Counted from the first letter of the stretch, positions 22,575 to 34,326 are shown. The stretch is 64,000 nt of DNA from Incurvaria masculella (GCA_946894095.1 OX335651.1:9260501-9324500), one strand, 5' to 3'. Notes: a model not told the origin generated them from the sequence alone. Translations and numbers: made by a program.

Positions 22575-23827
22575 CGATTCATCAGCACACTAGTAAAATC
22601 AAAACAACGGCGTTATGACAAATAACATTTTCATACAATTCAGGCATACTAGACTATCGCTGCTAAAGAATTTCCCGTCATTGCGTCACGTCGACCGGAA
22701 AATCTGCACACAATGGTTTCGCCTTCTCGAGCTACGCCATATAAAATGAATACATGCACGCAGCGGCAACACTGCCTGACTTAGTGAGCACATCATCAAG
22801 CGATCGTACGACTACATAATTGGATAAGAACTGCTGTAATTGGATAACGACGATTACCCACGTGCCCTGAATACTATACTTATGTAGCTACCAAAAGCGG
22901 AACTGCCAGTAGGTAAATAAAATGCAAGCACTTCTTAAACTCAGCCCTCAATGTTCAGAGCGGTAGAGCAGTGAGTATAGTGGGCACATAATGGGGAGTT
23001 CAGTCCTTCTCTTAGTGAAATATAACGAATCTATAATAAGTATATCCTTCCTTCTGATCACTCTCTGATGCACCTTTTTCCATTGTTTTTCTTTCTTATT
23101 TTTTGCGTAAGCAAAGTAAGTAATGCTATGCTTTCTTAACGTTTTGTAAAACAAACCAAAAGAAGTGAGTTTTTTGCGTAAGACATCCTAACCCCTTTTA
23201 TCAGAAACATGTTTATACAAATATTTTTCCAATTATTAAGCCTAGAGCCTAGAGCTATCAAGAAAGATAATTCCGAAAACTTTGAAAGAAGCCACAGATC
23301 GGCACCCGATAATAAATTTGATGTGGGCACGATGACCAACAGACGCCCACGCATACAGATGCAGGGTCTCTGTTGGTAGAAATGTATTTAACTATGTATT
23401 ATAATAATATAGAAATCCTGACGGAAAATATATATCAAGTACACTCATGTACTCGCATTTCGAAGACGGAATTTAGATAATTCTAGAATGGAGAAACCTC
23501 TATAAAGCTGTGCCTGGAAATATTCGATGTAATGTTGAACCCAAAAACGTGGTCGAAGCCCCACGTAGCCAGCAGCCTCGACCGCCAACTTCACGTCTTT
23601 GTGACGTAGCTTGCTTGGTTTCCTCGCTAGCGGTGACACTAATCACAATACACACCTGATCGGACACGGTACGCCTGAATTTCTACCGAAGCGAATTTCA
23701 AGGCCTTATAAGCATTTCGGCATTATAGGAATTGGTTACCTACATTTTTATAAGACATGGCCATATTAACGAAGCGAAAAACCTTAGGGTAAGAAGAGAT
23801 AGAGAAAAATCCGTAGAAAAAGCTCAT
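22575..23827. other. Non-coding stretch
   Basis: No gene supported. A GC-moderate patch at 23,550-23,640 has an open minus-strand frame but no recognised domain. Confidence 0.3.
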
Positions 23828-23900
23828 ATAATACAGGGAAGATCCTGGAATGGCCCCTAGCCCCTTTGAAATGAGATGTGTCGAGGTAACACACAGCCGT
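23828..23900. repeat. Fold-back family, short right-arm fragment
   Basis: ATACAGGGAAGATCCTGGAA and GGCCCCTAGCCCCTTTG match the right-arm terminus seen at 11.8 kb. Only this end is preserved. Confidence 0.5.
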
Positions 23901-24044
23901 TAGTTTGCGTTTAGCCTTTCATGTAAGATTCATTCCGATTCTCTTACATTATTAGTTCAGAATGAATGTTGCCGTAAAGGTGTGATGTCGTGTTCAGTAA
24001 ACGCCGCTTGGTTCGTAGCAACGGCTTGCGCCGGGCCCCCTAAG

Positions 24045-24176
24045 ATTGTCTCGCATTTAAAATGATTACAATCTTCAACAGTTGATGCAGAATAATCGCA
24101 GAAGAGGGAGGGGAAGGAGAAGTGAAATGTAGTCATTTTCTGGAATCGTGATCCAGTATGGACAAAGTTAGACAAT
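24045..24176 (+). repeat. Dispersed repeat pair, copy A
   Basis: Shares ACAGTTGATGCAGAATAATC, CAGAAGAGGGAGGGGAAGGA, a GTAGTCATT block and GGACAAAGTTAGACAAT with 25,088-25,206 in the same order and orientation, about 1 kb away. Family unknown. Confidence 0.65.
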
Positions 24177-24213
24177 TGCCTAAAAATTGCTCGAAGAAGC
24201 CAGATTCTTTATC

Positions 24214-24263
24214 CAGCGAGCATGGAAAGATGAGAAGAATGTCCTTCCATGCTCGCTGGCTTC
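24214..24263. repeat. Short perfect hairpin
   Basis: CCAGCGAGCATGGAA and TTCCATGCTCGCTGG are exact inverted repeats around a loop of about 18 bases. Confidence 0.8.
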
Positions 24264-24364
24264 GTGACACTATGCTTGAAGTTTGTACTTTGGGGGAAAA
24301 CCTCGTTGAGTTCTAATCTTTCAGACTTTGTTGGTGCTCGTTTCAGAAATTAATGGTAGTGTAA

Positions 24365-24545
24365 TGTTTCTAATCCAAATTATATCATTAATGCGAAAGT
24401 AACTCTCTGTTACGTTTTCACGCCTAAACCAATTTTTATTTAATTTCATATATAGAGTCTGGACCTTGGGAAAGAGCATAGACTACCTATTGTAGCGAAA
24501 ATTAAACTCAATTTCATATTAAAAAGGGGGTTCATATGGGGAACT
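24365..24545 (-). repeat. Dispersed LINE-tail-like repeat, reversed
   Basis: The reverse complement contains GCGTGAAAACGTAACAGA and TTTCGCATTAATGATAT, and a CGCTACAATAGGTAG area. It corresponds to 56,530-56,765 read on the + strand. This resembles a repeat end very common in lepidopteran genomes; clade not assigned. Confidence 0.5.
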
Positions 24546-25087
24546 CATATAACATTAAATCTTCGGTTCAGCCCGACCTCAATCCGAAACAACATTGACC
24601 CGAGCGTATCCAGTTACAACACACAAGTAAGTCCACCGGGGAAGTTTCTGTTGGTTCTTCTTTGTCCGCTGTAATCAAACCTTCTTTGAAACATGGACGA
24701 GTCCAGGAGTATTTATGTAGGAAAAACATGTTTTAATAAAACGATCATCACTAAGCGCGATAACTCCCCGATTGAAAACCATTTATTTATACAACTAGAA
24801 ACTCTCGGACAAGGGTCATGTTACTTGAATACATTTTAATAGTATCTAAAGGAGAACAGTCTTAGCCGCTTTCTCACATCGGGTCCACGAGAGAAACACG
24901 CTATCCATGAACATAAATATCTCGTTTAAAAGCCACTTTGTCCACGCTTAATGTCATTTTAACAGCCACTCCGTCTGCTTCGGTTACACAATTTCGGCTA
25001 CATTACCTCACGGTTAGTGTTCGTCGGAGGAAACATCAGAGACACAGCATTACACATGCAGCGACCGGAAGAACTCTATCAAGCCTC

Positions 25088-25206
25088 GCAATTAAAATCA
25101 TCACAATCGTCACCAGTTGATGCAGAATAACCACAGAAGAGAAAAAGAAGGAGAAGTGGCATGTAGTCATTATCGCCATTCTACCATATGGACAAAGTTA
25201 GACAAT
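25088..25206 (+). repeat. Dispersed repeat pair, copy B
   Basis: Partner of 24,045-24,176: CAGTTGATGCAGAATAACCA, GGAGAAGTGGCATGTAGTCA and ATATGGACAAAGTTAGACAA. Confidence 0.65.
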
Positions 25207-25209
25207 AAA

Positions 25210-27810
25210 AAAAAAATTGTGGCCTTTAACCGCGAAGACAATATAATTTTGAAATTAGAACTGCTGATTGCAGGTGTGTTGAGCTACATTTCGAATTATT
25301 TGACGGGTAATAAATGAATCTTGAATGTATGAATCGGTTTATTAAAAATCAACACCTTCCTTTAGTTTTCCGTGTAACATTACTTCACGGAATCTGTTCC
25401 TCATAAGCAACACCAACGTCTGGTGTTACCATACAGGTTGTGTTATTTTTTCAAATTAACGAGTTGTAATCCCGGTTAGAATTATATTTTTTTCAAAATC
25501 TAATAATGTAGTCTTCGTTTTTATCAAAGTCTGCCTCATGACTTTTTGAATTTTTTTTTTGCTATTTCTTATAGTTTCTGCTTTGGCCATGCAGACACAC
25601 TTCACCTGTGTATCGTATGGGAACCTTGACTCGTGAATATGCTCCAGAAAAGCGGTCTCCAAGTCGAAAATCGGAGACAGCGGATCACTAGATGATCACT
25701 TTTTAGCCGACTTCATTGATCTAAGAGAATAGCCCTTTCGCCATCTCGACTCGTGGGTAGATACAACATTACTATTTATTGCTGAGTTCATTATTTGATA
25801 CAAATACATAACATGTTACATAACGTGTTACATCGAATGTGTCCTAATGCTATTAAAGGTTGTAACGATTTTAATTTGATTACAATATCTAGATGATTTT
25901 CTATTTCGTCGACAATAGACAACACTGATTTTAATTATGGCATTCGATTATTGGAAGATAAACCCCAATGATTAAAATAAAAATACTTCATTACGTGTAG
26001 AACATTTTGAGAAATAGGTTTATAGTTTTTTTTTAGATTGGACCGTTCTTTAAAGAGTCGATTGAGTTCAGTTTGATAAGGGCGTAGGTAAGTAATGCAG
26101 CATTTCGTTATATTTAAAAGATAACTACACCTAATTTTGATTATCTAAAATTTCAATTACAAATATATAGTCTCAGCTATTATTTGAAGCTAGAACTCTA
26201 ATTCTGCGGTGCGTAGATTTCTCAAAATGGGCAAATGTAAATATAAATTCATAAAACAATTTTTAACAAAGAATACACGCGTTAGATTATCATCGTATTG
26301 GTTTCAAATATATAAACTTAAAACATCTCATCTTTCTGCAATTACAAAATGAGTTGTAGTCATTTTTAAAAATAATCATATCTGTTTTCACTCACGCACT
26401 CATTCAAGTGAATGCAATAAGCTTTTGTCACGCCCTTAATAAAAACTACCTGTGCGAAGGGCTCTTCTTTCTTTTGATCCTTGGGTTATACCTTTGTTGA
26501 TATCTACCGTAAATGGGTCCTACCTTCGTAGTGCATCTGCCAAGCTAAACATGTTTTGCTTATGTGATTTTTTGCGCATGGATTAGCCTGTGTTTAAATA
26601 AATATATTTTGCAATTACAGTAGGTATCATATAATCAAATGTCGCATTAAACGAACATAAAAAACAACAATTATTGTTAGTAGTTGCATTTTTCCAGGAT
26701 ATATTGTCATATACATAAGTGTTAAGCTATTATTTATCATTGAAGTCCTATGTAAACCTTTTTTTAGTATTTATACATGTTGTTATATTTATTCTCCTGA
26801 GCACAGATACTTGGTCTCAGGGTCCAGGGGTTGACTAATGTTAACCTCGTTTCTCCTAATTTAGTCTATAAAAATACAAAAGAAATATTGTATATTCTTC
26901 TTCGCCAGGGGTAATCGGACCAGCCAACATTTTTTTGTTGAGAACCCGAATGTGTTATTTATTTATTACAAGCAAAATATAACTTTTGCGTGTCTCTCTC
27001 TAGTCCATTTATTTTTAATAGGGAGGCGCGAGATACCCGCAAAGTAACTCGCGCCTGCCAAGTACATTATTTTCTTTTCCAAAGAGGCAGGTGACCCTTG
27101 GTGGCGGTTGGTTACAGATTGATTCGTAAATATGGCGGCTTCGGGCAAGCAGCCGTGTCGGGATACCGTTGCTACTTCGTCACTAGGACGTAGTCTGTAA
27201 ACCGATATGAAATGTGTTCCTAATGCATTAGACAAACAATCAAAATCATGCTAAATGACCAACGATGAGAACCTATAGAAAAAGTAAATCAGTCTTCACG
27301 CGCGTGGAAGTCCGCACGACATGATCGTGCGTCTGGTTGCTTATACGTCATAGATCTTTTTAGGGCTTAGTTACAAGGCGTTAAAAAGTCGTGATGCAAA
27401 GGCGTGATTTGAGACATTTTAGAATATGTCTTCTCGACTTGATTTTAAAAATAAACACATTTTTGATTCACTGATTATATACATATAAACAATTATCGTT
27501 TACATTTTCAAGTGTAAATTAGATACATAAATACAATCCATCACGCCGTTTAGGCTGGGCGGGGTAAGCAGAGATGATAGAGCGGTTAGATCACAGCATA
27601 CTTCTTTCACTTCATCTACAGACCAGGACATTCATGCATGCTTAACGATGACGAATGCTACGTGCTACGAAATAATTTGTAATAAACATGTAAATTCTAT
27701 CTATATTTGATAATCCTACATAGTAATCAAAATATATTATTAATGTCACTGGCAACATAACGGGACCAACGACGACGTCCAATTATGGTGGCTGTCGCTT
27801 TGTCCATGTA
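25210..27810. other. Non-coding stretch, nothing recognised
   Basis: About 2.6 kb of mostly AT-rich sequence upstream of the BEL/Pao insertion site. No exon, RNA gene or matched repeat can be supported. Confidence 0.4.
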
Positions 27811-27815
27811 CCATG

Positions 27816-28382
27816 TGGTGGCGCGGGTAGGTCGCTGGGTTTTTGTAAATGGGTTTGTAAAAGGTAGGCCTATATAGGTTCGCAAAAAATAAAGGTATGT
27901 GGTCCCATGCAATGCACAATCTTCTAGGGGTTGGATAAATGAAGGTGGGACGACTCACCACGATGGAGACTTCCTGATGTGTGCGGGTGGCCACCACGCT
28001 TCTCCTTCTCCCACAGGATGCGGTTCGGGAACGCTGCGTCCTCGACGATGAAGAGCACGGAAAGTTCCTTGGATTGTTCGAGTTTCGAGCACACGCGGTA
28101 CTGGCGAGGTACTCCTGGGTACCTAAGGACCCGGCGGCGGCGAGATAGTTTTGGCGGGAACCGGTGCTACGATGACATGGCGTGTCCGTGCATCGCGGTA
28201 TCAAAAATTGCACTGACAGCTGGGCCTTTCAGCCTTTTCAGCATACGCTGTCAATCTTCGCTCCATCAGGTGAAAGAGAGAGAGGGACATGCGTATGCGG
28301 GGAACAAGGATAGGACTAGGGTCATGCACATCACATAGAACCACACAGCCATAGATTACGCGAATACATTATGGCGTAACCA
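27816..28382 (-). repeat. 3' LTR of BEL/Pao element
   Basis: 567-bp LTR at the element's 3' side. It has the same sequence as 34,327-34,895 except for a shorter G-run near 27,985. The adjacent internal G-run is the likely plus-strand primer. Confidence 0.93.
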
Positions 28383-28637
28383 TGCCCCCCAGCTTGAGAG
28401 GACCCAGTCCTTTCAAAATTAAGTGAAAGAAAAACAATAATATTGCGGCGAAAAGCAATCAAAAATAAATAAAATATTTCTAACTGTAGCGGTTAACGAA
28501 TTAATATTGCGGAGCGGATAAATTAATAAAGAAAAATGCGGTGTATGAAAAAATGCAAGAGCGAACTCAAACTAAAAGAAATTATTCTGAATTAAATTAA
28601 AGTACTTATTTTAGCGGTTACAAAGATAAAAATGAAT

Positions 28638-31600
28638 TTACTGGTTAGGCAATGGGCAAATCTTTACCACTGGGCGCCTATATGTTCCAGACTTAGTACG
28701 GACATCCACGACCCTAACGATTCCATCTTTCCCAGGAAAGGTGTCCTCGACTATACCTAGGGGCCAGTTCAAAGGTGCGCTGTCCCCAGATTTGAGGATT
28801 ACTACAGTGCCCTTCTCGACAGGCTGCGAGGGAGTATTCCATTTTTGACGCGATTGTAAATTATTTAGGTACTCTACGTTCCACCTTCGCCAAAACGATT
28901 GAATAATATGATCAACGTTGCGTTTCCTGTGAAGGAGATTAATAGATTCGCGCGAAACGTCCTCCGACGGTAAGGATTTCAGCGGCGTTAACGTGAGAAA
29001 GTGAGCTGGCGTGAGCGCTAGAGGCTCGCTAGGATCGGAACTCAACGTGGTAAGAGGTCTCGAGTTGAGAATAGCCTCGATTTGAACGAGGACTGTGAGC
29101 ATTTCTTCAAAGGTAAGAAGTTGTGTGCCCACAACTTTATAAAGATGTAATTTGACCGAACGAACGTTCGTTTCCCACATCGAGCCAAAGTGGGGCGCCG
29201 ATGGTGGGTTGAACTTCCATTCGATGTTATTTTCCCGAAGTTCATTCGCAAACTTATCTCGATACTCCTCAGTGGAGATCAAGTCATAGATGACGTCGAG
29301 ATATGATTTTGCGCCAACGAAATTCGTTCCGTTGTCGGAATAAATACAACTTACAGGACCTCTTCGTGCGATAAAACGTTTAAAGGCGTTCAGAAATGAT
29401 TCAGTGCTCAAGTCTGAAGCCAGTTCGACGTGAACGGCCTTAGTAACCAAACACACGAAAAGACATATGTAAGCCTTTACGCTTCGTGTTCCTCTGCGCC
29501 GAACAGGCAAAATATTCAGAGGTCCAGCGTAATCTACGCCAGAGTGATAAAAACTCTTTGCTTCGTTTATTCTGCACGCGGGCAGATCGGCCATCAGCGG
29601 GAATTGAGATTTTGGATTAGTTTTAAAGCAGATGTTGCATTTCTGCACTCGTGTACGCACTATATTACGTGCGGCCAAAATCCAATATTTCTGTCGCAGT
29701 AACGACATGAGAAGCTGAGGCCCAGTGTGTAGGTACTTGCGATGGTGGTAGTCGATTATGAGTTCGACGACATGGTCGCGGCGCGGAAGCAGGATCGGAT
29801 GCCGGCTCTCGTACGGCAGACTAGAATTGGCGAGTCTACCACCCACACGAAAAATGCCACCTTCGTCGACGAAAGCGTTCAGTTTTCTAAATGCGGGCGA
29901 GAGATTTTTCCCCGATCGTGCATTTTTAAATTCTTCCATAAAATGGACGTGCTGCACTGCCTTTATTAAAGCCAGTTCAGCGTATTTCAGATGCGATATT
30001 TCGAACTTGTTTGACAATATTTTAATGAATCTGTATACGTAGATTATGACTCTAAGCAGCTTCGGCCACGAAGAGATGCGGGACGCGACCCTGACAAGCA
30101 GGGGCGGATCAGGTAAGTTTGTAGTAGTAGACATTACATTTATTTTTATTTCAGGCGGCTCGTCTGCAGTCCGCGGATCCCATTTATGTAACGGCCACTC
30201 ATCGAAAGGTAAGTGGGCGAAACTCGGGCCATCAAACCATAGAGGGTGCGCCATCAGCTGTGCTGGCATCAAGCCACGCGACAGACAGTACGCGGGATTA
30301 TCCTTGCCAGGTGTGTGATAAAAATGACTGGCGGCTATATTATCCTGAATTTTAGTAACACGGTTTGCGATAAAGGTCTGCCAACGCGAGGGGGCAGAAT
30401 GTATCCAGGCGAGCGCCACTGTACTGTCAGTGAAAGCGAATACATTGTTAATAGTGCAGCGGGCGGCGTAAGTGTCAATCACTAGACGCATTAATTTTGC
30501 GAGGACTAAGTTTCCACATAGTTCGAGACGTGCGAGCGAAACATTACGGAGCGGTGCCACCTTTGATTTTGCACAGACTAAAGTCATTCGGTAACTCTGT
30601 TCAAGCGGAAACCATACGTGTATGTAAACCACGCCTCCGTAAGCCTTTTCGCTGGCATCTGCAAATCCTAGTATAGAGATAGTACAGTCAGCATCGGCAC
30701 CGATATGTCGAGGTAATCGAATGCTCTGTAGGTAGGGAAGCTCTGTCACAAACTGGTGCCAGAGCGAGATGACACCTGCAGGAGGAGACTCATCCCAATC
30801 GATTTTGTTTTCCCATAATGATTTTAAAATCAGTTTTGCCAAAAGAATAGCAGGAGCGGCGTATCCCATTAAATCCCATAAACGGGCAATAGTTGATAAA
30901 ATGTTGCGTTTTGTACAATTACGATTTTCTTCGCTAACGGTAAACGTAAAGACGTCTACACCAGGTAGCCAGTGCAGCCCGAGGATTTTATAATGATCAT
31001 CGGAGCTGAATTCTACCGCTTCCGAGACGCGGTGAGTAGTAGGTATGGCTTTCATTACTTGTGGTGAGTTACTCGAAAACTTCACCAGATCGAATCCTCC
31101 AGCAGAGAATAAATCAATCAACTGATTTGCGAGTTCTGTAGCCTCATCTATAGTGGAGCAGCTCGTAGCTAAGTCATCCATGTAGATGTCACGTTCCGAT
31201 ACCAGTGCGGCCAGTGGCGCGCGCGCGCGCTCATCTGCGGCTAACTGACGTACGGTTCGCAGCGCGAGATACGGACTGCAGGGTAAGCCGAATGGGACGC
31301 GAGTCAGTTCGTAAATTCGAAGCGGTTCATTTTGATTAAATCGGTACAATACTCTCTGAAAACGTCTATCTTTTTCTTCAACGAGAATTTGCAAATACAT
31401 TTGTCGTATATCAGCACTCAATGCTATTGGGTATAAGCGAAAGTTTAAAATAATTTTAAATAGTTCGTTTTGTAAATTCGGTCCTGTGTGCAAGAAGTCA
31501 TTAAGCGAATGACCCGAAGTAGTCTTCATGCTTGCATCCATCACAACACGAACCTTTGTAGTCGACTTATCTTGTCGAACTACAATATGATGCGGGATTA

Positions 31601-31664
31601 CGTACTGTTGAATAGGCGCGTGGGTCTGAGCAACATGCTCCGAGACTAGTCCGACAGGTTGCAA
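28638..31664 (-). CDS. pol: BEL/Pao pol: RT, RNase H, integrase
   Basis: An open frame of about 1,008 codons on the minus strand. The stated start is a TTG; the frame is open further upstream to the TGA at 31,746-31,748, so it is probably translated as part of Gag-Pol. Domains in order: reverse transcriptase with VRVVMDAS, ALSADIRQMYLQI and the catalytic YMDD (about residue 160); RNase H with GFADASEKAYGG, ARLELCG and AFTDSTVALAW; HHCC integrase zinc region (HRKYLHTG...CNICF); integrase core with GVDYAGPL, YSDNGTNFVGA and a Glu in FGSMWETNVRS; then a C-terminal WRRWNVEYLNNLQ tail domain typical of BEL/Pao. Looks intact. It copies and integrates the element's cDNA. Confidence 0.93.
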   Translation of the reverse strand: MQPVGLVSEHVAQTHAPIQQYVIPHHIVVRQDKSTTKVRVVMDASMKTTSGHSLNDFLHTGPNLQNELFKIILNFRLYPIALSADIRQMYLQILVEEKDRRFQRVLYRFNQNEPLRIYELTRVPFGLPCSPYLALRTVRQLAADERARAPLAALVSERDIYMDDLATSCSTIDEATELANQLIDLFSAGGFDLVKFSSNSPQVMKAIPTTHRVSEAVEFSSDDHYKILGLHWLPGVDVFTFTVSEENRNCTKRNILSTIARLWDLMGYAAPAILLAKLILKSLWENKIDWDESPPAGVISLWHQFVTELPYLQSIRLPRHIGADADCTISILGFADASEKAYGGVVYIHVWFPLEQSYRMTLVCAKSKVAPLRNVSLARLELCGNLVLAKLMRLVIDTYAARCTINNVFAFTDSTVALAWIHSAPSRWQTFIANRVTKIQDNIAASHFYHTPGKDNPAYCLSRGLMPAQLMAHPLWFDGPSFAHLPFDEWPLHKWDPRTADEPPEIKINVMSTTTNLPDPPLLVRVASRISSWPKLLRVIIYVYRFIKILSNKFEISHLKYAELALIKAVQHVHFMEEFKNARSGKNLSPAFRKLNAFVDEGGIFRVGGRLANSSLPYESRHPILLPRRDHVVELIIDYHHRKYLHTGPQLLMSLLRQKYWILAARNIVRTRVQKCNICFKTNPKSQFPLMADLPACRINEAKSFYHSGVDYAGPLNILPVRRRGTRSVKAYICLFVCLVTKAVHVELASDLSTESFLNAFKRFIARRGPVSCIYSDNGTNFVGAKSYLDVIYDLISTEEYRDKFANELRENNIEWKFNPPSAPHFGSMWETNVRSVKLHLYKVVGTQLLTFEEMLTVLVQIEAILNSRPLTTLSSDPSEPLALTPAHFLTLTPLKSLPSEDVSRESINLLHRKRNVDHIIQSFWRRWNVEYLNNLQSRQKWNTPSQPVEKGTVVILKSGDSAPLNWPLGIVEDTFPGKDGIVRVVDVRTKSGTYRRPVVKICPLPNQ

Positions 31665-31717
31665 GTAGCCCTTTTGGAGATATTCGTCAAAGACTTTGTC
31701 GTATTCGGACTTAGCCC

Positions 31718-31868
31718 CGGTTGCACGAAGAAACGGCTGAGTTAATCAATGTTCAAACACGTCACTTTTAGAGAACCGCATAGAGTTCCTTCCATACTGT
31801 CCACACAAAGTGACGTGTTTCATCATACTTTGACGTTGATTTTGATTTTTTGTTCTTTCGTGCACTCG
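31718..31868. mobile_element. Inverted-repeat insertion in BEL/Pao gag-pol junction
   Basis: A 151-bp segment lies between the conserved protease-side sequence and the start of the reverse transcriptase. Ends CGGTTGCACGAA and TTCGTGCACTCG are inverted repeats with two mismatches. Inside, AAACACGTCACTTT (31,755-31,768) and AAAGTGACGTGTTT (31,807-31,820) are perfect inverted repeats. GCCC at 31,714-31,717 and 31,869-31,872 may be the target duplication. The translated segment (Gln/Asn-rich, ending VFEH then TGA) does not look like BEL protein. It is best read as a small MITE inside the retroelement. Confidence 0.65.
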
Positions 31869-34274
31869 GCCCTTAGTCGCGGTATCTGACGACAGTTTAC
31901 GTTCCAATGACTGAAATCTACGCGCGGCTAACTTCAGTGAGTCACCCAGGGTCGGCTCGTCTCTGAAAGGTAATGCAACGCTGTATCGGCCCGTTGCGTC
32001 ACGCCTAACAGTATTAGCGTAAATCAATTCACATTCCTGCTCTTCCGGTGTGAATGGCGATGCGGCGGGAACATCCTCTAACTCGAAAAACCGAGTCATA
32101 CTTTTCTCGAGCGAGTCATTAATGTTGCAGTAAGTACGCACTGTATTGTAAGCGGTAGGAATAATCGGAACTTCTCCTGAAACTAAATAACCTAATGAGG
32201 TTTCGACCGCGCCCGGTTCGTCGTGCGAACCAACGATCTTCTTACTCCCTAGAATGCGGAGGAACAAGCTGGCTCCGACAATAGCGTCGATTTGGCCCGG
32301 CTCATAATAATTATCATCTGCGAGCGGTATGTTATGTAAGTGCGTGAATGGCGAAATATCAATTTTATTGCAAGGCAATTCATTAGTGATGCGGTTTACG
32401 ACGTAAGGTTGTATTGTGAACCCTACAGAATCGTCGAGGCGGGAGCGGATGGTCAGGCAGGTGATTCCTTCAATAGGATTAGTAATATCACCTACTCCTG
32501 CAACTGAGTTATTTCGCGAAAGCGGGTGAATTCTTAAGTTTAGTCTGTCACAACATGCGACGGTAATCAAGTCCCTTTGCGAGGCGTTATCTACCAATAT
32601 ACGTATTGGACGGACTTTACCAGTCTCGGTATCTAGTACGTTACATAAAGCGGTGCTCAGTAAAACGGTGTTGTTCTGAAAACCAGTTTTTTCAGCGAGA
32701 CACGGCCCGACCGAGCAGAGTGACAAAGCGGCGGTGGCGGCGGCGGAGGTTTGCGGAAGCGGGGGCGGCGGAGACGACGCGACGGTGGAGGGAGCTGCGC
32801 GGGCGGCGGCGGTGTGAGGAGCGGGGTTACAGGCGACGCGAGCGTTGGACCCATTTTGATACCCATTATTTACATGATTTGCATTATTTGCAGTATTCGA
32901 GAGCGGGGAATCATTATTTACTTCAAAATGAAGTAGTGTATGGTGCGATCGGGAACAAATACGACATCTTACTTCCGATTTGCATTGGCGGAGCATGTGT
33001 TTGCTACTTAAGCAGTTTACACATATTTGATTGTTTTTAACGAAATTAAATCGTTCGCGGGCGGACATAGAGGTGAATTTTGAACAATGGTATAGCAATA
33101 CGTGATCAATTCCTCCACAGGAAACACATCGTTCGTCCGGTACACTTACGAATGACTTGAATGTATTTTTATTATTGTAATTATTACGCGGTGGCGGCGG
33201 AAGGTGCGAAGCAGATTTGGCTGACGGTGGATTGTACCTATTGTTATTCGCGGGTGACGGCGGCGGGTTATTCGCGCGCTGCGGTGGCGTGATTTTCGAC
33301 GTACCCGCATACGCGCGCTGTAGAACGCGAGATTGTTCTCGAACAAAATCTATGAACATTGCCGACGTAGGCATTTTAGTTTCGCCTCTGATAGACATTT
33401 CGAACATTTTTACTGTTTCTACACCCAGTTTTTTCGAACCAACATGAATGAATATGAACTCGTCCAAGCGGTCGATTTTTAGTTGGTTTAACGCGGCGAT
33501 TGTCGAAGAGAATTTGTCGACGAAATTTTCAAGACTGCTGGGTGTAGGCTCACCGACAACAGGTGGCAAGTTGAATAACTGATCGAGATAGGAAGCGGCT
33601 AAAACTCGTTTGTCATTGTATTTGCTTACTAAAGCGTTCCACAGTACAATATAGTTTTCTGACGTTGGTAAAAAACCTTGGCAACTATTTTGCGCTTTAC
33701 CAGTGAGTCTGCCTACTAAGTATTGAATTTTCTCACTATCAGATAGATCGCTATTTTCGTGGATGACTGTTCTAAAAGTCTCGTAGAACACAGGCCAATT
33801 TTGAATATCGCCATTAAACGAACACAGCTCTAAGCGTGGTAATTTTGGCGTCTGTCGGAATGACATTTTACCGTCCACCCTATTACTTTGCGTGGTTTGA
33901 CGCGACGACATTATTTGGTCGTATTTAAACTGTATTTGGGCATACAAGTCCTCGAAAGCGTTCATGGACTTGTAGCAGGGTTCGGGAGCGTCCGGGTTTG
34001 ACGCTAGTAGATCATTGTATTCATCCAATGTCGACAAAAATTCTTGGCGCAAGGTGTTAGTAGTGGCGGCGTTTGCAATAAATATATCACCATTTTCTGG
34101 GTTTAAATATGCGATTTGGTCAAATATGACTTGTAAGCGCTCGAAATAACATTTCATTTTACTTTCAAGGCGTTTTAACTTCCGTTCGAACAACCTTTTT
34201 TCTCGATCCATTTCGAATCGATCGGCACTGGTAGCCATTTTAAACACGGGACTCTTAAATGAGTCTAACAACAA
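31746..34274 (-). CDS. gag-pro: BEL/Pao gag and protease
   Basis: 842 codons on the minus strand, starting 52 bases inside the 5' LTR. Residues ~20-120 are charged and coiled-coil-like. A Pao-type gag region follows (LPRLELCSFNGDIQNWPVFY). Next come a Pro/Asn-rich linker and zinc knuckles of the Pao pattern (CVSCGGIDHVLLYHC, CVNCLSSKHMLRQC, CRICSRSHHTLLH). The retroviral-type aspartic protease region follows, with RILVDNASQRDLI as its active-site strand, where DNAS replaces the usual DSGA/DTGA type. Gag forms the particle and the protease cleaves the polyprotein. The last ~40 residues come from the inserted segment at 31,718-31,868 and end in TGA. The pol frame then continues in the same phase. 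Confidence 0.9.
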   Translation of the reverse strand: MLLDSFKSPVFKMATSADRFEMDREKRLFERKLKRLESKMKCYFERLQVIFDQIAYLNPENGDIFIANAATTNTLRQEFLSTLDEYNDLLASNPDAPEPCYKSMNAFEDLYAQIQFKYDQIMSSRQTTQSNRVDGKMSFRQTPKLPRLELCSFNGDIQNWPVFYETFRTVIHENSDLSDSEKIQYLVGRLTGKAQNSCQGFLPTSENYIVLWNALVSKYNDKRVLAASYLDQLFNLPPVVGEPTPSSLENFVDKFSSTIAALNQLKIDRLDEFIFIHVGSKKLGVETVKMFEMSIRGETKMPTSAMFIDFVREQSRVLQRAYAGTSKITPPQRANNPPPSPANNNRYNPPSAKSASHLPPPPRNNYNNKNTFKSFVSVPDERCVSCGGIDHVLLYHCSKFTSMSARERFNFVKNNQICVNCLSSKHMLRQCKSEVRCRICSRSHHTLLHFEVNNDSPLSNTANNANHVNNGYQNGSNARVACNPAPHTAAARAAPSTVASSPPPPLPQTSAAATAALSLCSVGPCLAEKTGFQNNTVLLSTALCNVLDTETGKVRPIRILVDNASQRDLITVACCDRLNLRIHPLSRNNSVAGVGDITNPIEGITCLTIRSRLDDSVGFTIQPYVVNRITNELPCNKIDISPFTHLHNIPLADDNYYEPGQIDAIVGASLFLRILGSKKIVGSHDEPGAVETSLGYLVSGEVPIIPTAYNTVRTYCNINDSLEKSMTRFFELEDVPAASPFTPEEQECELIYANTVRRDATGRYSVALPFRDEPTLGDSLKLAARRFQSLERKLSSDTATKGRVHERTKNQNQRQSMMKHVTLCGQYGRNSMRFSKSDVFEH

Positions 34275-34326
34275 TACCTTTCTAGAATGCTAACCAATAG
34301 GTATCGCGGTTCGAAGGGCCACTTTA

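Noticed and set aside
27979..28338. Open frames of ~119-155 codons repeated at 27.7-28.3 and 34.4-34.9 kb
   Set aside because: They lie entirely within the two LTRs of the BEL/Pao element and occur on both strands; they are by-products of the LTR sequence.
32606..33040. Plus-strand Arg-rich frame opposite gag
   Set aside because: It is a shadow of the Pro/Ala-rich gag linker on the minus strand.
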